The notes: generated from the sequence alone by a model not told the origin. A stretch of DNA of 42,326 nucleotides from a virus (IMGVR_UViG_3300042992_002630:1-42326), one strand, 5' to 3'; counted from the first letter of the stretch, positions 14,206-22,495 are shown. Numbers and translations: made by a program.

Positions 14206-14574
14206 ATGAATACAACAATTGTACCGCTCCCAAAGGAATTACAGGATCATGAAAAACAACCTGTTCAACATCAACTGGCACTATTCACAGCTTCAGTAGA
14301 GCCAGAAACAGTCAAGACAACAGACAGTAACTTTCTAGATAACACAATTGAACACACGACTACTGTCTTGATAAGCCCAGAATCGCAATTCAAAAAAGGG
14401 GACAAAATCCAGTACAAACACCCCAAAGCAAGCGGGTGGGTAGAAGCAGTTTTTGAAAGTTTCTACATACCAGACTTAGCACCCAAGAATTCCCCACATA
14501 GCTTTATAGAAATCTTGGTCAAAGGCAAAGTGGTCAACGCTTACTCTCACCAAATCAGACCAGCATTTCACTAA
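14206..14574 (+). CDS. Small hypothetical protein with SH3-like C-terminus
   Basis: 122 residues starting MNTTIVPLPKEL. An in-frame ATG at 14164 lies in the hairpin and is disfavoured. FKKGDKIQYKHPKASGWVEA followed by VFESFYIPD has the beta-barrel pattern of KOW/SH3-like domains. Function unknown; precedes the replication module. Confidence 0.6.
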   Translation: MNTTIVPLPKELQDHEKQPVQHQLALFTASVEPETVKTTDSNFLDNTIEHTTTVLISPESQFKKGDKIQYKHPKASGWVEAVFESFYIPDLAPKNSPHSFIEILVKGKVVNAYSHQIRPAFH

Positions 14575-14602
14575 AAAGAGGAAGATTACGAGGAAGATTA
14601 CA

Positions 14603-15175
14603 ATGCCAAATACAGCACAGGTACTCCAATTCATAGGAAGAAGAAACGGTTCTGTTAGAGTGCGGGAATTGCAGATATTTCCTTTTCCTTTAATTCAAAG
14701 TTTGGAGCGCTCCAAACTTATCAAAATACTGAAAGAGGGCGGAGAATGGAGAATACAATCTGTATCGGCATTTGAAAAAAAAGAGGAAATAAATTCAATA
14801 ATACCCCGACAAGAGAAAGTCGTTGAAAAACTGCCAAAACCAATAAAAGGGGAGAAGAGAAAAACAGCTAAAGCAAGAATATCTCCTACTAAAATCGAAG
14901 AAAAAAAGCCGAAAGTAGACATAAAAGCACAGGTGTACTCTTTTATTCTAGCATCTGAACATCCGCTATTTTCCAAAGATATTTTGGCATCTAAAATATG
15001 TGCCAAGGTCACACTTCACAAGTACCTAAATCTTCTTATGGAAGAAGGGTCTGTAATAGCAGACGATAAACAGAAGGATAGACTTTATATTGATAAAGAC
15101 AGAGCGCATCTACTCATTGAGTACGGCTTCTTAAAGAATCCAAGAAAATTATTGCACGTCCTTGGGGGTGTGTGA
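14603..15175 (+). CDS. Two-winged-helix hypothetical protein
   Basis: 190 residues: a small N-terminal winged-helix-like domain (VLQFIGRRNGSVRVRELQIF), a basic linker (70-115) and a second winged-helix-like domain (SEHPLFSKDILASKICAKVT). The ribosome binding region has a duplicated GAGGAAGATTAC. The stop codon overlaps the next start (TGATG). Probably DNA-binding in the replication module. Confidence 0.55.
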   Translation: MPNTAQVLQFIGRRNGSVRVRELQIFPFPLIQSLERSKLIKILKEGGEWRIQSVSAFEKKEEINSIIPRQEKVVEKLPKPIKGEKRKTAKARISPTKIEEKKPKVDIKAQVYSFILASEHPLFSKDILASKICAKVTLHKYLNLLMEEGSVIADDKQKDRLYIDKDRAHLLIEYGFLKNPRKLLHVLGGV

Positions 15176-15453
15176 TGGGGGAAACAATCAGAGTTGAACA
15201 CTCCAAAGATTACACCATTATCTCAAATCTAGCCATTAGAGATGTTCGCTTGAGTCTTAGAGCAAGAGGTTTGCATCACCTACTTTTGAGCTATCCAAAC
15301 GGCTGGAAAATAAATATCGACCATCTAACCGGTGAGTCGAAAATAGAGGGTAAAGATGCGATCGCCAAGTCGCCTAATTTTTTTATCTCAATTAATCGAA
15401 ATTTCAATAACATTATGGATTTTGTGATAAGAGGTGCAAGATGGGTGTTTTAA
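15175..15453 (+). CDS. Truncated replication-protein N-terminal winged helix
   Basis: 93 residues. YTIISNLAIRDVRLSLRARG followed by LHHLLLSYPNGWKINIDHLT is the hallmark N-terminal HTH of phage and plasmid replication proteins (normally followed by GRDAIxxALxELExxGY). Here homology breaks off after EGKDAI and the protein ends in an unrelated tail, so it is probably a 3'-truncated copy. Start at ATG 15175, overlapping the previous stop; a GTG at 15172 is an alternative. Confidence 0.65.
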   Translation: MGETIRVEHSKDYTIISNLAIRDVRLSLRARGLHHLLLSYPNGWKINIDHLTGESKIEGKDAIAKSPNFFISINRNFNNIMDFVIRGARWVF

Positions 15454-16046
15454 AAGTTATCCAAAGCACAAAAGTGGTGTGCATTAACAGCAAGGTTTTT
15501 GAGTTAAATATCACACCAAATGCGTTCAGGCTTTATTGTCAGGTGTTATATGAAGCAGAAAAGCGTCAGGAAGATGAGGTCTATGAGATTGATTTTTTAG
15601 GCTGTGGGATAGACGATGATGGCGTAAAAATAGCGTATCAGGAATTATTCAATCTAGGACTTCTTGAATGTCTTGAGGGTATTGTCACGGTTGTTGATTT
15701 GTCGCCAACAAAACTAGATTCTCCTTTTGTAGTTCAAAAAAAAGTAGAACCTCCACAAGAAGAATTTGTTTATGTAATTCACGCCGTGGATTTGAATCTT
15801 TACAAGATAGGATGCACTAACAATGTAGCCAGAAGATACAAGGAGCTTAGACATCAGCAAATACCGTCAGATCTAGGATTAGTTGCAAGCTACAAAATAG
15901 AAAATGCGGCAAAAGTTGAAAATTATTTACATAATTTCTTTGCAGAAAAAGAAGCTCACAGTGAATGGTTTCGACTAAATCGTAATGATTTATCCCTTAT
16001 TGATTCAAAACTGAAATCAATGGGGGGCATCCGTGAACCAAATTAA
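15441..16046 (+). CDS. wHTH + T5orf172 (GIY-YIG-type) domain protein
   Basis: 201 residues, preceded by AGAGGTGCAAG. The N-terminal half (NITPNAFRLYCQVLYEAEKR) is winged-helix-like, similar to the next protein. The C-terminal half has VYVIHAVDLNLYKIGCTNNV, then RRYKELR, VENYLHNFFAEKE and SEWFRL, the pattern of T5orf172/Mug113 domains of the GIY-YIG superfamily, common in phage Bro/Ant proteins. Nuclease activity cannot be judged. Overlaps the initiator gene by 14 bases. Confidence 0.7.
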   Translation: MGVLKVIQSTKVVCINSKVFELNITPNAFRLYCQVLYEAEKRQEDEVYEIDFLGCGIDDDGVKIAYQELFNLGLLECLEGIVTVVDLSPTKLDSPFVVQKKVEPPQEEFVYVIHAVDLNLYKIGCTNNVARRYKELRHQQIPSDLGLVASYKIENAAKVENYLHNFFAEKEAHSEWFRLNRNDLSLIDSKLKSMGGIREPN

Positions 16047-17118
16047 GGATCGCAGAGACTTTGCAATTGTCGTTCCCTCATATCTTGATGATTACGGATT
16101 AAGCCCTTACGAGTACAGGCTTTACTCTCACATAGTCAGACGCGCCGGGAAAAACGGGTGTTTTGAATCTATTGGGAATATTGCCAAACATTGCTTGATG
16201 AACGAAAAGACGGTCAGGCAGTCACTAAAGGTTTTACTGGGCGCGGGGATGATTGCAGTAGTTGAATCTAAAAAAGGTAAATCGGTAGTTTATGAAGTAA
16301 CCCCGCATGAGGACTGGGTGACACCAGAAGAATTGCCAAACATACGGAATAAGCGCACCCCTACCAAATCAGGTACTACTACCCCTACCAAATCAGGTAC
16401 TACTACCCCTACCAAATCAGGTACTACTACCCCTGCCAAATCAGGTACTACTACCCCTACCAAATCAGGTACTACACCCCTACCAAATTTGGCAGACGAA
16501 GTATTTCCCTCTAAGGAAATCCCTTTCAAGGAAATCCCATTAAGTGAGAGAGAAGAACCCCCTACCCCCGAAGTTGAGGTTTTAACTCCAAAACCAATAA
16601 ACCCAGAAATCCAAGGAAGTGCCTTAGACCAAATCGGTTTCCCTGACCAATCAAAACCAGAATCTTTGCAACAAACCGAAAATCTTCCGTTAGGACAAAA
16701 TTCCCCCGCGCCGCTTGCAAAAGCTGAAACAACAGCAGATAGAGTTAGACGCACTTGGCAAGAAACCGGAATGTTGCCCAGTATCCCGATGGAATTAGAG
16801 GCATGGGTACAAATAGACCTTGGGAGTGAGATCGTGGCTTCCTACCGCAAATCTGGCAGGGTTATGACGATAAAGCAAGGGGATATCCAACCCACTTTTG
16901 CTTCTTACGTGGCCAGCCAGTGGAAAGGGAAGGACATTGACTATGGCTACAGCTACATCAGAAGCCTAGAAAAAGACCCGACTAAGTGGGAGACGTTGGC
17001 TGCCTTGGTAATCAAATGGCAAGCGTCTAAGTCAACCAATAATCACAACCTCAACATTACCCAAGAGGTTGAAAGAGCATCAAAACCAGTAGTTGATTTT
17101 GAAGGAATAAGACTATGA
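16033..17118 (+). CDS. Phage replication initiator / replisome organiser
   Basis: 361 residues, GTG start. Residues 20-95 form a winged helix (LSPYEYRLYSHIVRRAGKNG, then SIGNIAKHCLMNEKTVRQSL), as in DnaD-N/replisome-organiser proteins. Residues 109-150 are repeats of PTKSGTT encoded by 24-bp tandem repeats. A proline-rich linker precedes a C-terminal helical domain (240-335, TWQETGMLPSIPMELEAWVQ). Similar domain order and in-gene repeats occur in lambda O and in replisome organisers of Gram-positive phages, where the repeats are the origin. A helicase-loader-like gene follows (ATGA overlap), completing an initiator-loader pair. Confidence 0.75.
   Translation: MNQIKDRRDFAIVVPSYLDDYGLSPYEYRLYSHIVRRAGKNGCFESIGNIAKHCLMNEKTVRQSLKVLLGAGMIAVVESKKGKSVVYEVTPHEDWVTPEELPNIRNKRTPTKSGTTTPTKSGTTTPTKSGTTTPAKSGTTTPTKSGTTPLPNLADEVFPSKEIPFKEIPLSEREEPPTPEVEVLTPKPINPEIQGSALDQIGFPDQSKPESLQQTENLPLGQNSPAPLAKAETTADRVRRTWQETGMLPSIPMELEAWVQIDLGSEIVASYRKSGRVMTIKQGDIQPTFASYVASQWKGKDIDYGYSYIRSLEKDPTKWETLAALVIKWQASKSTNNHNLNITQEVERASKPVVDFEGIRL
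16357..16490. repeat. Iteron-like 24-bp tandem repeats: candidate replication origin
   Basis: Copies at 16357-16380, 16381-16404, 16405-16428, 16429-16452 (one mismatch), 16453-16475 (lacking one base) and a partial copy from 16476. The unit contains CCTACCAAATCAGGTACTAC. The last copy keeps the DNA sequence but is read in a different codon phase after the single-base loss, which argues that the DNA itself, not only the peptide, matters. Position inside an initiator gene parallels lambda ori within gene O. Confidence 0.7.
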
Positions 17119-17678
17119 GCGAACAGAGCGAACAGTACAAGCGAGCGATCGCCGAACTAGAGACTTTCTATGGTGGCAACGTTCTCAATGGGGGAATACT
17201 CGAAGCTACTTGGATGAGTGAAATGCAAAAACTATCCATTCAACAACTTCAAGTAGCGATCGCCCGCTGCTTCAAAAAGCATCCTAGAAAATATAACTAT
17301 TTCCCATCACCAGATGAAATTTTGGAATTGGGTAGAGGTTCGCTACCTGCTGAAAATTCAGAAATCTATGAAGTTCGCTCAATCAATGATCATCTTCAAC
17401 TACCTCCTGAAGATGAACAAGAAGCTTACAAAGATGTGTTGATAGAGCGGCTTTACCTATGTTTAAAACTCAAGAAAAGAGTAGGTAAAACTGAATTAGA
17501 AAAACAGGATTTTTATGAAAAGTTTGAGTCATATTCCATTGAGGAATTATCAAACTTGTTGGAAATTGAGCGTCCATGCAGAAATTCTACACACATAACA
17601 CCTGAACACGCCGCAACTCCAGAAGCACAAGAATACGCCCGTAAACTCCATCAATTGATTACAGGAAAAACTTTATGA
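17115..17678 (+). CDS. Possible helicase-loader-like protein
   Basis: 187 residues. AIAELETFYGGNVLNGGILE then KLSIQQLQVAIARCFKKHPR and FPSPDEIL resembles the N-terminal fold of DnaB-loader proteins of the G39P type (xxLxxxYP...Wxxxlxx.xxxxxxxAvxxxxxxxxxfPxixEI). Start overlaps the initiator's stop (ATGA). The pairing initiator-loader supports the call; sequence similarity alone is weak. Contains two HIP1 sites. A 23-codon frame follows (17675-17746), too short to judge. Confidence 0.5.
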   Translation: MSEQSEQYKRAIAELETFYGGNVLNGGILEATWMSEMQKLSIQQLQVAIARCFKKHPRKYNYFPSPDEILELGRGSLPAENSEIYEVRSINDHLQLPPEDEQEAYKDVLIERLYLCLKLKKRVGKTELEKQDFYEKFESYSIEELSNLLEIERPCRNSTHITPEHAATPEAQEYARKLHQLITGKTL

Positions 17679-17757
17679 TGGTGATTACCAAAGAGAAGAA
17701 GGATTTCCAGAACGTTTATTTAATCCAACTCACACTTTTTAAATAGGAGAAAATTCA

Positions 17758-17967
17758 ATGACCGAATTATTTGAGCAATATTCAATCATTCACTTTAACC
17801 TCACCGAATCAGAGGTAGTTATGCAAATGGTTTTTCCTTATGGTGAATCATCAGTGGTATTAATTTCTTCTGATTTTTTCGCATTCTCTAGTGATAAAGA
17901 AGGGGCGATTAAAGCATTAGAAACAGCGATCGCACAAAACCAATTACTACCAAATCAAGAGGGATAA
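17758..17967 (+). CDS. Small hypothetical protein (69 aa)
   Basis: Preceded by AGGAGAAAATTCA. Contains a mixed beta/alpha pattern (IIHFNLTESEVVMQMVFPYG). No family recognised. One base separates it from the next gene. Confidence 0.6.
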   Translation: MTELFEQYSIIHFNLTESEVVMQMVFPYGESSVVLISSDFFAFSSDKEGAIKALETAIAQNQLLPNQEG

Positions 17968-17968
17968 C

Positions 17969-18721
17969 ATGAACGCAGAACAACTCAAGATCATTGCAGA
18001 AAATTCACCCCGTAAAGCCGCGGCAATTCTAGGTGTTCACATCAGAAAGGTTCGATATCACAAGCAAAGAATGGAGGGGAAGAGTGTAAAACAGCCAAAA
18101 GAACCCAAAACAAACTACAAGAAATGGGATCAAGAAGAGGACAATTATTTATTAACTTTCGGGAATGGCTCAACTTATCCAGAGTTGCAGGAAGCGCTTA
18201 AAGCGTCTCGGACCCAAATAGACCATAGGTGCAAAATTCTTGGCGTTTCTCCAAAGAAACTAAAACATCACAAAACCCTCGCAGAAGAGGAAAAAGAGGT
18301 TTGTTTACAAGGGTATCCTCATCAAGTAGCGGAAAAGCTGGGAGTTTCCATCTCAACTGCTAGACGACGTAGAAGAGAGCTACTGAAAATGGATTATCGG
18401 CATTTTGACGCACGGACTTCAGTGCCATTACCGCCATCTACACCAACTAAATCGCTGATAAATTTTGTTAGTTTGAATGATGCTGAACAACCTAAAGAGC
18501 AAATCGAGGAAAGATTACACCATGTTTTGAAGGAAGAAAAAAACAAGATTGGGATTAATGAAATTTTGTCACAATTTCAAATGACCACCGGACAAATTCA
18601 CCAGATGAAACTTATTTATTCCTACAGCCCTAAATCGGCTGTGAGATATTGCGAAGTAATCAGAGAATATGCAAAGAACAAAACCGCATATTCGCCAGCA
18701 AGAATTAGGAATGACAGATGA
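17969..18721 (+). CDS. Multi-HTH DNA-binding protein
   Basis: 250 residues with three HTH-like units: RKAAAILGVHIRKVRYHKQR (14-33), a Myb/SANT-like KKWDQEEDNYLLTFGNGSTY with LQEALKASRTQIDHRCKILG (50-90), and QVAEKLGVSISTARRRRREL (118-137). The C-terminal part is helical. Probably a sequence-specific regulator or a replication accessory protein. Ends with an ATGA overlap onto the methyltransferase. Confidence 0.65.
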   Translation: MNAEQLKIIAENSPRKAAAILGVHIRKVRYHKQRMEGKSVKQPKEPKTNYKKWDQEEDNYLLTFGNGSTYPELQEALKASRTQIDHRCKILGVSPKKLKHHKTLAEEEKEVCLQGYPHQVAEKLGVSISTARRRRRELLKMDYRHFDARTSVPLPPSTPTKSLINFVSLNDAEQPKEQIEERLHHVLKEEKNKIGINEILSQFQMTTGQIHQMKLIYSYSPKSAVRYCEVIREYAKNKTAYSPARIRNDR

Positions 18722-19398
18722 ACCAATTAACTTTAGATTTTTCCGTACCAGAATCCACAAAACCAACTATGAAGCGCCATGATTTTGATAGGTACGACAG
18801 CCCTCACTGGTTCATCACTCATTTACCCAATTACATCAAGCTAGAGGGCATAGTTGGCGAACCATGCAAAGGCAGTGGGAATATATCTAAATTGCTTGGA
18901 TTTATTAAGCACGTAAATCATGTATGGACTAACGATATAGATCCTAGTGTTGTTTCTGATTATCATCTTGATGCGGCTGATCCAAAATCATGGGAACAAC
19001 TACCATATACGGATTGGATTGTCACTAATCCGCCATTCAATGCAGCATTACCAATTCTCAAAAACAGCCTAAATCATGCGCGGTTGGGCGTGGTTTTCTT
19101 CCTGAGATTATCCTTTGTCGAACCAACAGAAGAACGCGGACAATGGCTATTTGAGAACCCCCGTAACTTGGATTTAATTTACCCAAGATTTAAGTTTAGA
19201 AAGGATAAGAACAACGAACGGTGGCAGACGGATTCAGTGCCAATAATTGCTATGATTTGGCATAAAGATACGAGCGAAACAAGAGGATCTATCACTATCC
19301 CTCAATCGCATATCTTGGGGTTTCATAATAACCCTGAGAACGCGCCAAGTTTTGATAGGCAAGTGGAGATTTTGCAACAAGTTCAAGCAAATAATTAG
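18718..19398 (+). CDS. SAM-dependent DNA methyltransferase-like protein
   Basis: 226 residues. EPCKGSGNISKLLG is a motif I (cf. EPCAGxG) and IVTNPPFNAA is the NPPF motif IV of amino-methyltransferases (N6-adenine or N4-cytosine). DRYDSPHWFI near residue 20 is typical of phage Dam-like enzymes. The N-terminus MNQLTLDF matches a beta-clamp binding motif (QLxLxF). Second methyltransferase of this genome, unlinked to a nuclease, so probably anti-restriction or replication-linked methylation. Confidence 0.75.
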   Translation: MNQLTLDFSVPESTKPTMKRHDFDRYDSPHWFITHLPNYIKLEGIVGEPCKGSGNISKLLGFIKHVNHVWTNDIDPSVVSDYHLDAADPKSWEQLPYTDWIVTNPPFNAALPILKNSLNHARLGVVFFLRLSFVEPTEERGQWLFENPRNLDLIYPRFKFRKDKNNERWQTDSVPIIAMIWHKDTSETRGSITIPQSHILGFHNNPENAPSFDRQVEILQQVQANN

Positions 19399-19411
19399 GA
19401 GAAAAATAATC

Positions 19412-19858
19412 ATGGATACATTACTAATTTCATTGCACCCGCGTCACAGTCAAAATATTGTATTAGGCAAGAAAACAATTGAGTTGAGGAAAACAAAACC
19501 AAGAATGAGAAAATCAGAAAGTCGTTTAGTCCAGAAGAAATCATTAGCATTTCGGAATATTCTCATTTACGAAACTACTCCTACTTCGGAAATTAAATTA
19601 TATTGTCAGGCATGGGATTGTGGCGCATTATTAGCATCCGAATGGACTAAACACTCAACTGATTTATGCCTTTCTGCTGAAGAAATTGAGAATTATTTAG
19701 GATCTCGCATGGGTTACGGAATTAGAATTAGAAACCCTCGACAAATTACGCCTATCCCACTATCAAAAATGCGTGAGTTGGGTATAGCTCCACCACAAGG
19801 TTTCTGTTATTTAAATAATGAAATGATTGAAAGATTAGGGATTAAATTTAATGATTGA
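19412..19858 (+). CDS. ASCH/PUA-like domain protein
   Basis: 148 residues starting MDTLLISLHPRHSQNIVLGK, preceded by AGGAGAAAAATAATC. The first 30 residues (SLHPRHSQNIVLGKKTIELR) are the classical ASCH signature; the domain is predicted to bind RNA or modified nucleic acid. One of two clear ASCH proteins in the window, with a third possible relative at 24270. Exact role unknown. Confidence 0.75.
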   Translation: MDTLLISLHPRHSQNIVLGKKTIELRKTKPRMRKSESRLVQKKSLAFRNILIYETTPTSEIKLYCQAWDCGALLASEWTKHSTDLCLSAEEIENYLGSRMGYGIRIRNPRQITPIPLSKMRELGIAPPQGFCYLNNEMIERLGIKFND

Positions 19859-19957
19859 TGACTTAATCCCCTGGAATCCCGCCCATTTCGGACATACAGA
19901 CTTTCAAAAAGAAGCCGATGGTAACAGGGGCTTTTTATTGGCAAATATAAAAATAAA

Positions 19958-20635
19958 ATGCCAATTATCAGTAATCTTCTATCACTCAACCCCGACTCAC
20001 CCATAGAACTGTTTGAAGTCAGCGGTTATAACCTAGCTACACCATCAGAAACTCTTTACATCTGCAACTATACCGGGGTGTCCTTTGAGGGTCAAGAATA
20101 TGCCGCTATTGGTTTTGAGTCTGAAGGCTTTGATTTAGTTGGACAAGGTCCAATTCCCACGCCGCAACTCATAGTTTCAAATATTGGGCGTGTCGTCTCT
20201 ACTTGGCTGGCTGAGTGCAAAACTAACCCGAACTACCGACTAGAAGGAACAACAGTAAAACGGCGAATTACCCAACGGCAATTCTTAGATGGTGGTGAGA
20301 ATGAAAATGCGGCGATCAAAGAACTTCCCCAGCAAATATTTGTAATTGAACAGATGGTCAGCGAAACCTATATTGCTGTTCAGTTCCGACTCGGATCGTC
20401 ATTCGATGTCGAGGGTGTGACTTTGCCAGCCCGTCCGTTACTGCGGTCATGCTCATGGCGATATCGTTCCGCTGAGTGTGGATACTTGGGCGGTGGCTAC
20501 ACCCTCAACAATGCTCCTACCTCCAACGCTGCGTTAGACCAGTGTGCCAAAACATTGACAGCCTGTAAGGTGCGGTTTGGGGCTGCGGTGGATCTGCCGT
20601 TTGGTGGTGCACCGGGGTTAAATACTTATAGCTAA
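19958..20635 (+). CDS. Phage minor tail protein L
   Basis: 225 residues of the lambda gpL family. Four conserved cysteines near the C-terminus (Cys165, Cys174, Cys196, Cys203, in SCSWRYRSAECGYLGGG and DQCAKTLTACKVRFG) fit the 4Fe-4S cluster described for lambda gpL. Tail-tip component. In lambda it sits next to K and I; here the K-like gene is far away on the opposite strand. The gene is isolated and rightward, and converges on two head-tail genes. Confidence 0.85.
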   Translation: MPIISNLLSLNPDSPIELFEVSGYNLATPSETLYICNYTGVSFEGQEYAAIGFESEGFDLVGQGPIPTPQLIVSNIGRVVSTWLAECKTNPNYRLEGTTVKRRITQRQFLDGGENENAAIKELPQQIFVIEQMVSETYIAVQFRLGSSFDVEGVTLPARPLLRSCSWRYRSAECGYLGGGYTLNNAPTSNAALDQCAKTLTACKVRFGAAVDLPFGGAPGLNTYS

Positions 20636-20693
20636 TACTTATGTTGATATTGACGGTTTCCAGCCTGTGTGTTTTTGCGGACACAGAACAAGA

Positions 20694-21107
20694 TCAAACA
20701 TAATTATTCAAAATTTCTAATTCACTTAACCGGAAGGTGGCCACAAGATTATCAGTTTCACTAAACGGCGATATTGACTCCCTACGACGGGGGAAATATT
20801 GCCGCATTTTGTCTATGGCACTATTGAATTTAGAATATTCTGCGAGGGTTCTATCTCCTATTGTTTTAACAGAAACCACCCACTCATACCGCTGTTCTTG
20901 CTGACTATTCAGCATTAGCGACGACGACGAAACATTTTTAAATCTACCAATACTTACTTCCAGTCCACCTGTAACCGCGCCTTTTGGGGCTGATGGTGGT
21001 TCTACCCAAACAGCAGGTTGTCCGTTACCAAAAGTACCAAGTTCCTGCGCTAGTAAATCAACAATTGCGGCTCTAAGCTCTGGTACAGTGTGGATGTTTT
21101 TAATCAT
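20694..21107 (-). CDS. Probable phage head-tail/tail completion protein
   Basis: 137 residues. MIKNIHTVPELRAAIVDLLA, then QQEQRYEWVVSVKTIGDR and a C-terminal strand pattern fit tail-terminator/tail-completion proteins (gpU-like), but similarity is by shape only. Start overlaps the stop of the 107-residue gene (ATGA). Confidence 0.5.
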   Translation of the reverse strand: MIKNIHTVPELRAAIVDLLAQELGTFGNGQPAVWVEPPSAPKGAVTGGLEVSIGRFKNVSSSSLMLNSQQEQRYEWVVSVKTIGDRTLAEYSKFNSAIDKMRQYFPRRRESISPFSETDNLVATFRLSELEILNNYV

Positions 21108-21427
21108 GATAATTTCATGGATTGCGACGCTTTCAATGTTCCACTACTAACAGGAACTTCATCTAAAAACCGTTGATTCAAATAATGTGCGGTTTGGATA
21201 AATGCCATATCTAAAGTAGTTTGGTAGTTACTTTTAAAAACTGCGGGTAAATTACTACCAGCTAACGCCCGATCAGTCCATCGGTTTCCTTGTCTCTCAT
21301 GCAAGTCATAGGCGTAGGGTGCTGACCATTGCCAATCGGCAATGGTTACGGTTAATCGTGGTGGTGTCCAGCTTCTCCAGATTGGCATTTTATTTTTATT
21401 TTTCCCATATCCCTCGACAATAAGCAT
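21104..21427 (-). CDS. Probable minor structural protein
   Basis: 107 residues. RLTVTIADWQWSAPYAYDLH followed by ERQGNRWTDRALAG, then ILD-like QTTLDMAFIQTAHYLNQRFL, matches small head-tail joining proteins in general character. The hairpin at 21430-21449 lies only three bases upstream of its start codon, so cassette insertion may have replaced its original leader. Confidence 0.5.
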   Translation of the reverse strand: MLIVEGYGKNKNKMPIWRSWTPPRLTVTIADWQWSAPYAYDLHERQGNRWTDRALAGSNLPAVFKSNYQTTLDMAFIQTAHYLNQRFLDEVPVSSGTLKASQSMKLS

Positions 21428-21429
21428 AT

Positions 21430-21452
21430 AACCCTCTATTTTGAGGGTTTTT
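21430..21452. terminator. Bidirectional terminator at the left edge of the cassette region
   Basis: AACCCTC-TATTTT-GAGGGTT followed by a T-run. The same hairpin occurs inverted at 31162-31181. With the promoter that follows it forms a repeated terminator-promoter unit. Confidence 0.75.
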
Positions 21453-21492
21453 AGTCATCAAAAAAATATTTTAAAAATTTTTCCAAAACCCC

Positions 21493-21521
21493 TTGACAAA
21501 TATTTGTTATCCTGTTACTAT
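21493..21521 (+). promoter_or_regulatory. Cassette promoter copy A
   Basis: TTGACA (21493-21498), 17-base spacer, TACTAT (21516-21521), within a block starting CCAAAACCCC and ending TATAAGAGTGAGAG. Near-identical to five other copies in the window. Confidence 0.85.
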
Positions 21522-21557
21522 ATAAGAGTGAGAGAAAAAACAACAGGAGAAAGAACA

Positions 21558-21980
21558 ATGCTTGAATTAACAAATCAGAATCAGAGAATTATAGCTGGTT
21601 GCCTTGGAAATGGGGTCACTTTTGGGGATGTGCTTAATGATCAAACTGTGGCTCATGTTTCCTTTGAGGGGCAAATAACATGGCATTCTGATTACAAAAA
21701 AAAGATCGCAGAAGCTACTAAAAAACACATTCAAGAAACATCACTAGAATATCAAAAACAAGCCATGATCCCTCTTGATGCCATTATCAGCCCTAGAGAT
21801 CACAAGTTTATGGCCACTTACCTATATAAAAATTCTCAAGGTCAATACAAACATTTAGCAGATATCTACTACCCCAAAGGCAAGGACAAAGGGGGAGTTT
21901 ATCTCAAAGTGTGGGAAGGCATTGTGCCACCTGAAATACTGGAAGAAATGAACCAGCTTTATAAATCCAATGGAGGATAA
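21558..21980 (+). CDS. CpG-depleted cassette gene 1, hypothetical
   Basis: 140 residues starting MLELTNQNQRIIAGCLGNGV, preceded by ACAGGAGAAAGAACA. An in-frame upstream extension would run through the promoter and is rejected. A soluble alpha/beta protein; no family recognised. The coding sequence has a single CpG in 423 bases. Own promoter and own terminator, so it can be expressed independently of the surrounding structural genes, like a moron. Confidence 0.75.
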   Translation: MLELTNQNQRIIAGCLGNGVTFGDVLNDQTVAHVSFEGQITWHSDYKKKIAEATKKHIQETSLEYQKQAMIPLDAIISPRDHKFMATYLYKNSQGQYKHLADIYYPKGKDKGGVYLKVWEGIVPPEILEEMNQLYKSNGG

Positions 21981-22016
21981 AACCCAGCCCCCAAAAGGGG
22001 CATTTTATATCACGAT

Positions 22017-22042
22017 AAAACCCTCAACTTTGAGGGTTTTTT
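22017..22042 (+). terminator. Terminator of cassette gene 1
   Basis: AAAACCCTCA-ACTT-TGAGGGTTTT followed by TT: a strong intrinsic terminator 37 bases after the stop codon. Confidence 0.85.
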
Positions 22043-22136
22043 ATTGTTTAAAATTCGTGGCAGTCTGAGAAATTTTACTAACTTAATTCACGGTAAACTG
22101 TCACTTTTTAACTTTAAAAAAACTTTCCAAAACCCC

Positions 22137-22165
22137 TTGACAAATATTTGTTATCCTGTTACTAT
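22137..22165 (+). promoter_or_regulatory. Cassette promoter copy B
   Basis: TTGACA (22137-22142), 17 bases, TACTAT (22160-22165), same flanking block as copy A. Confidence 0.85.
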
Positions 22166-22198
22166 ATAAGAGTGAGAGTTCAATAAAAGGTAAAAACA

Positions 22199-22495
22199 AT
22201 GATTGATGTCTACTACAGTTGTCTTCTGGATGAAGAAAACTGCCCAGAAATCACTACAGCATCAAGAAAAAGGGCTTTAGAATTAGCTCAACAAAAAACT
22301 AGTAACCCTGTATCAGTAGCAGAATTTGAAAAGGGGGAATATCTGTTATTTTATGAGAAAATTTCAGTTGATGAGACATTGCCTGAGAACAGGGGATATA
22401 CTATAGAAGCCATTATCAATGACTTAACTCCTCAATGTAGTGATGCAGAATATTCCTCTCATAGAAAAGTTAAAGTTACCTCCCAAGAGTGCTAA
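22199..22495 (+). CDS. CpG-free cassette gene 2, hypothetical
   Basis: 98 residues, preceded by AAAAGGTAAAAACA. Acidic and possibly a small adaptor: VYYSCLLDEENCPEITTASR, then RALELAQQKTSNPVSVAEFE. I see no CpG in its 297 bases. No family recognised. Confidence 0.7.
   Translation: MIDVYYSCLLDEENCPEITTASRKRALELAQQKTSNPVSVAEFEKGEYLLFYEKISVDETLPENRGYTIEAIINDLTPQCSDAEYSSHRKVKVTSQEC

Noticed and set aside
16357-16490. CRISPR array
   Set aside because: The 24-bp repeats are directly tandem with no spacers and lie inside a gene. The same holds for 31699-31929 and 25149-25220.
16290-16754. Minus-strand frame opposite the iteron repeats
   Set aside because: Low-complexity shadow of the initiator gene with no ribosome binding site or recognisable domain.
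17675-17746. 23-codon frame after the loader-like gene
   Set aside because: It has an ATGA overlap but is too short and lacks protein character; it may only be a translational bridge.
19851-20006. 51-codon frame overlapping the start of tail protein L
   Set aside because: The overlap with the well-supported L start is large and the sequence shows no conserved feature. The first half may be a short leader peptide.
20368-20636. L-like protein as the start of a tail operon
   Set aside because: The next genes are convergent on the minus strand. No K or I gene follows.
21441-21557. 39-codon N-terminal extension of cassette gene 1 (and the similar one at 31105)
   Set aside because: It runs through the -35/-10 promoter and the leader. 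The ATG after AGGAGAAAGA is the better start.
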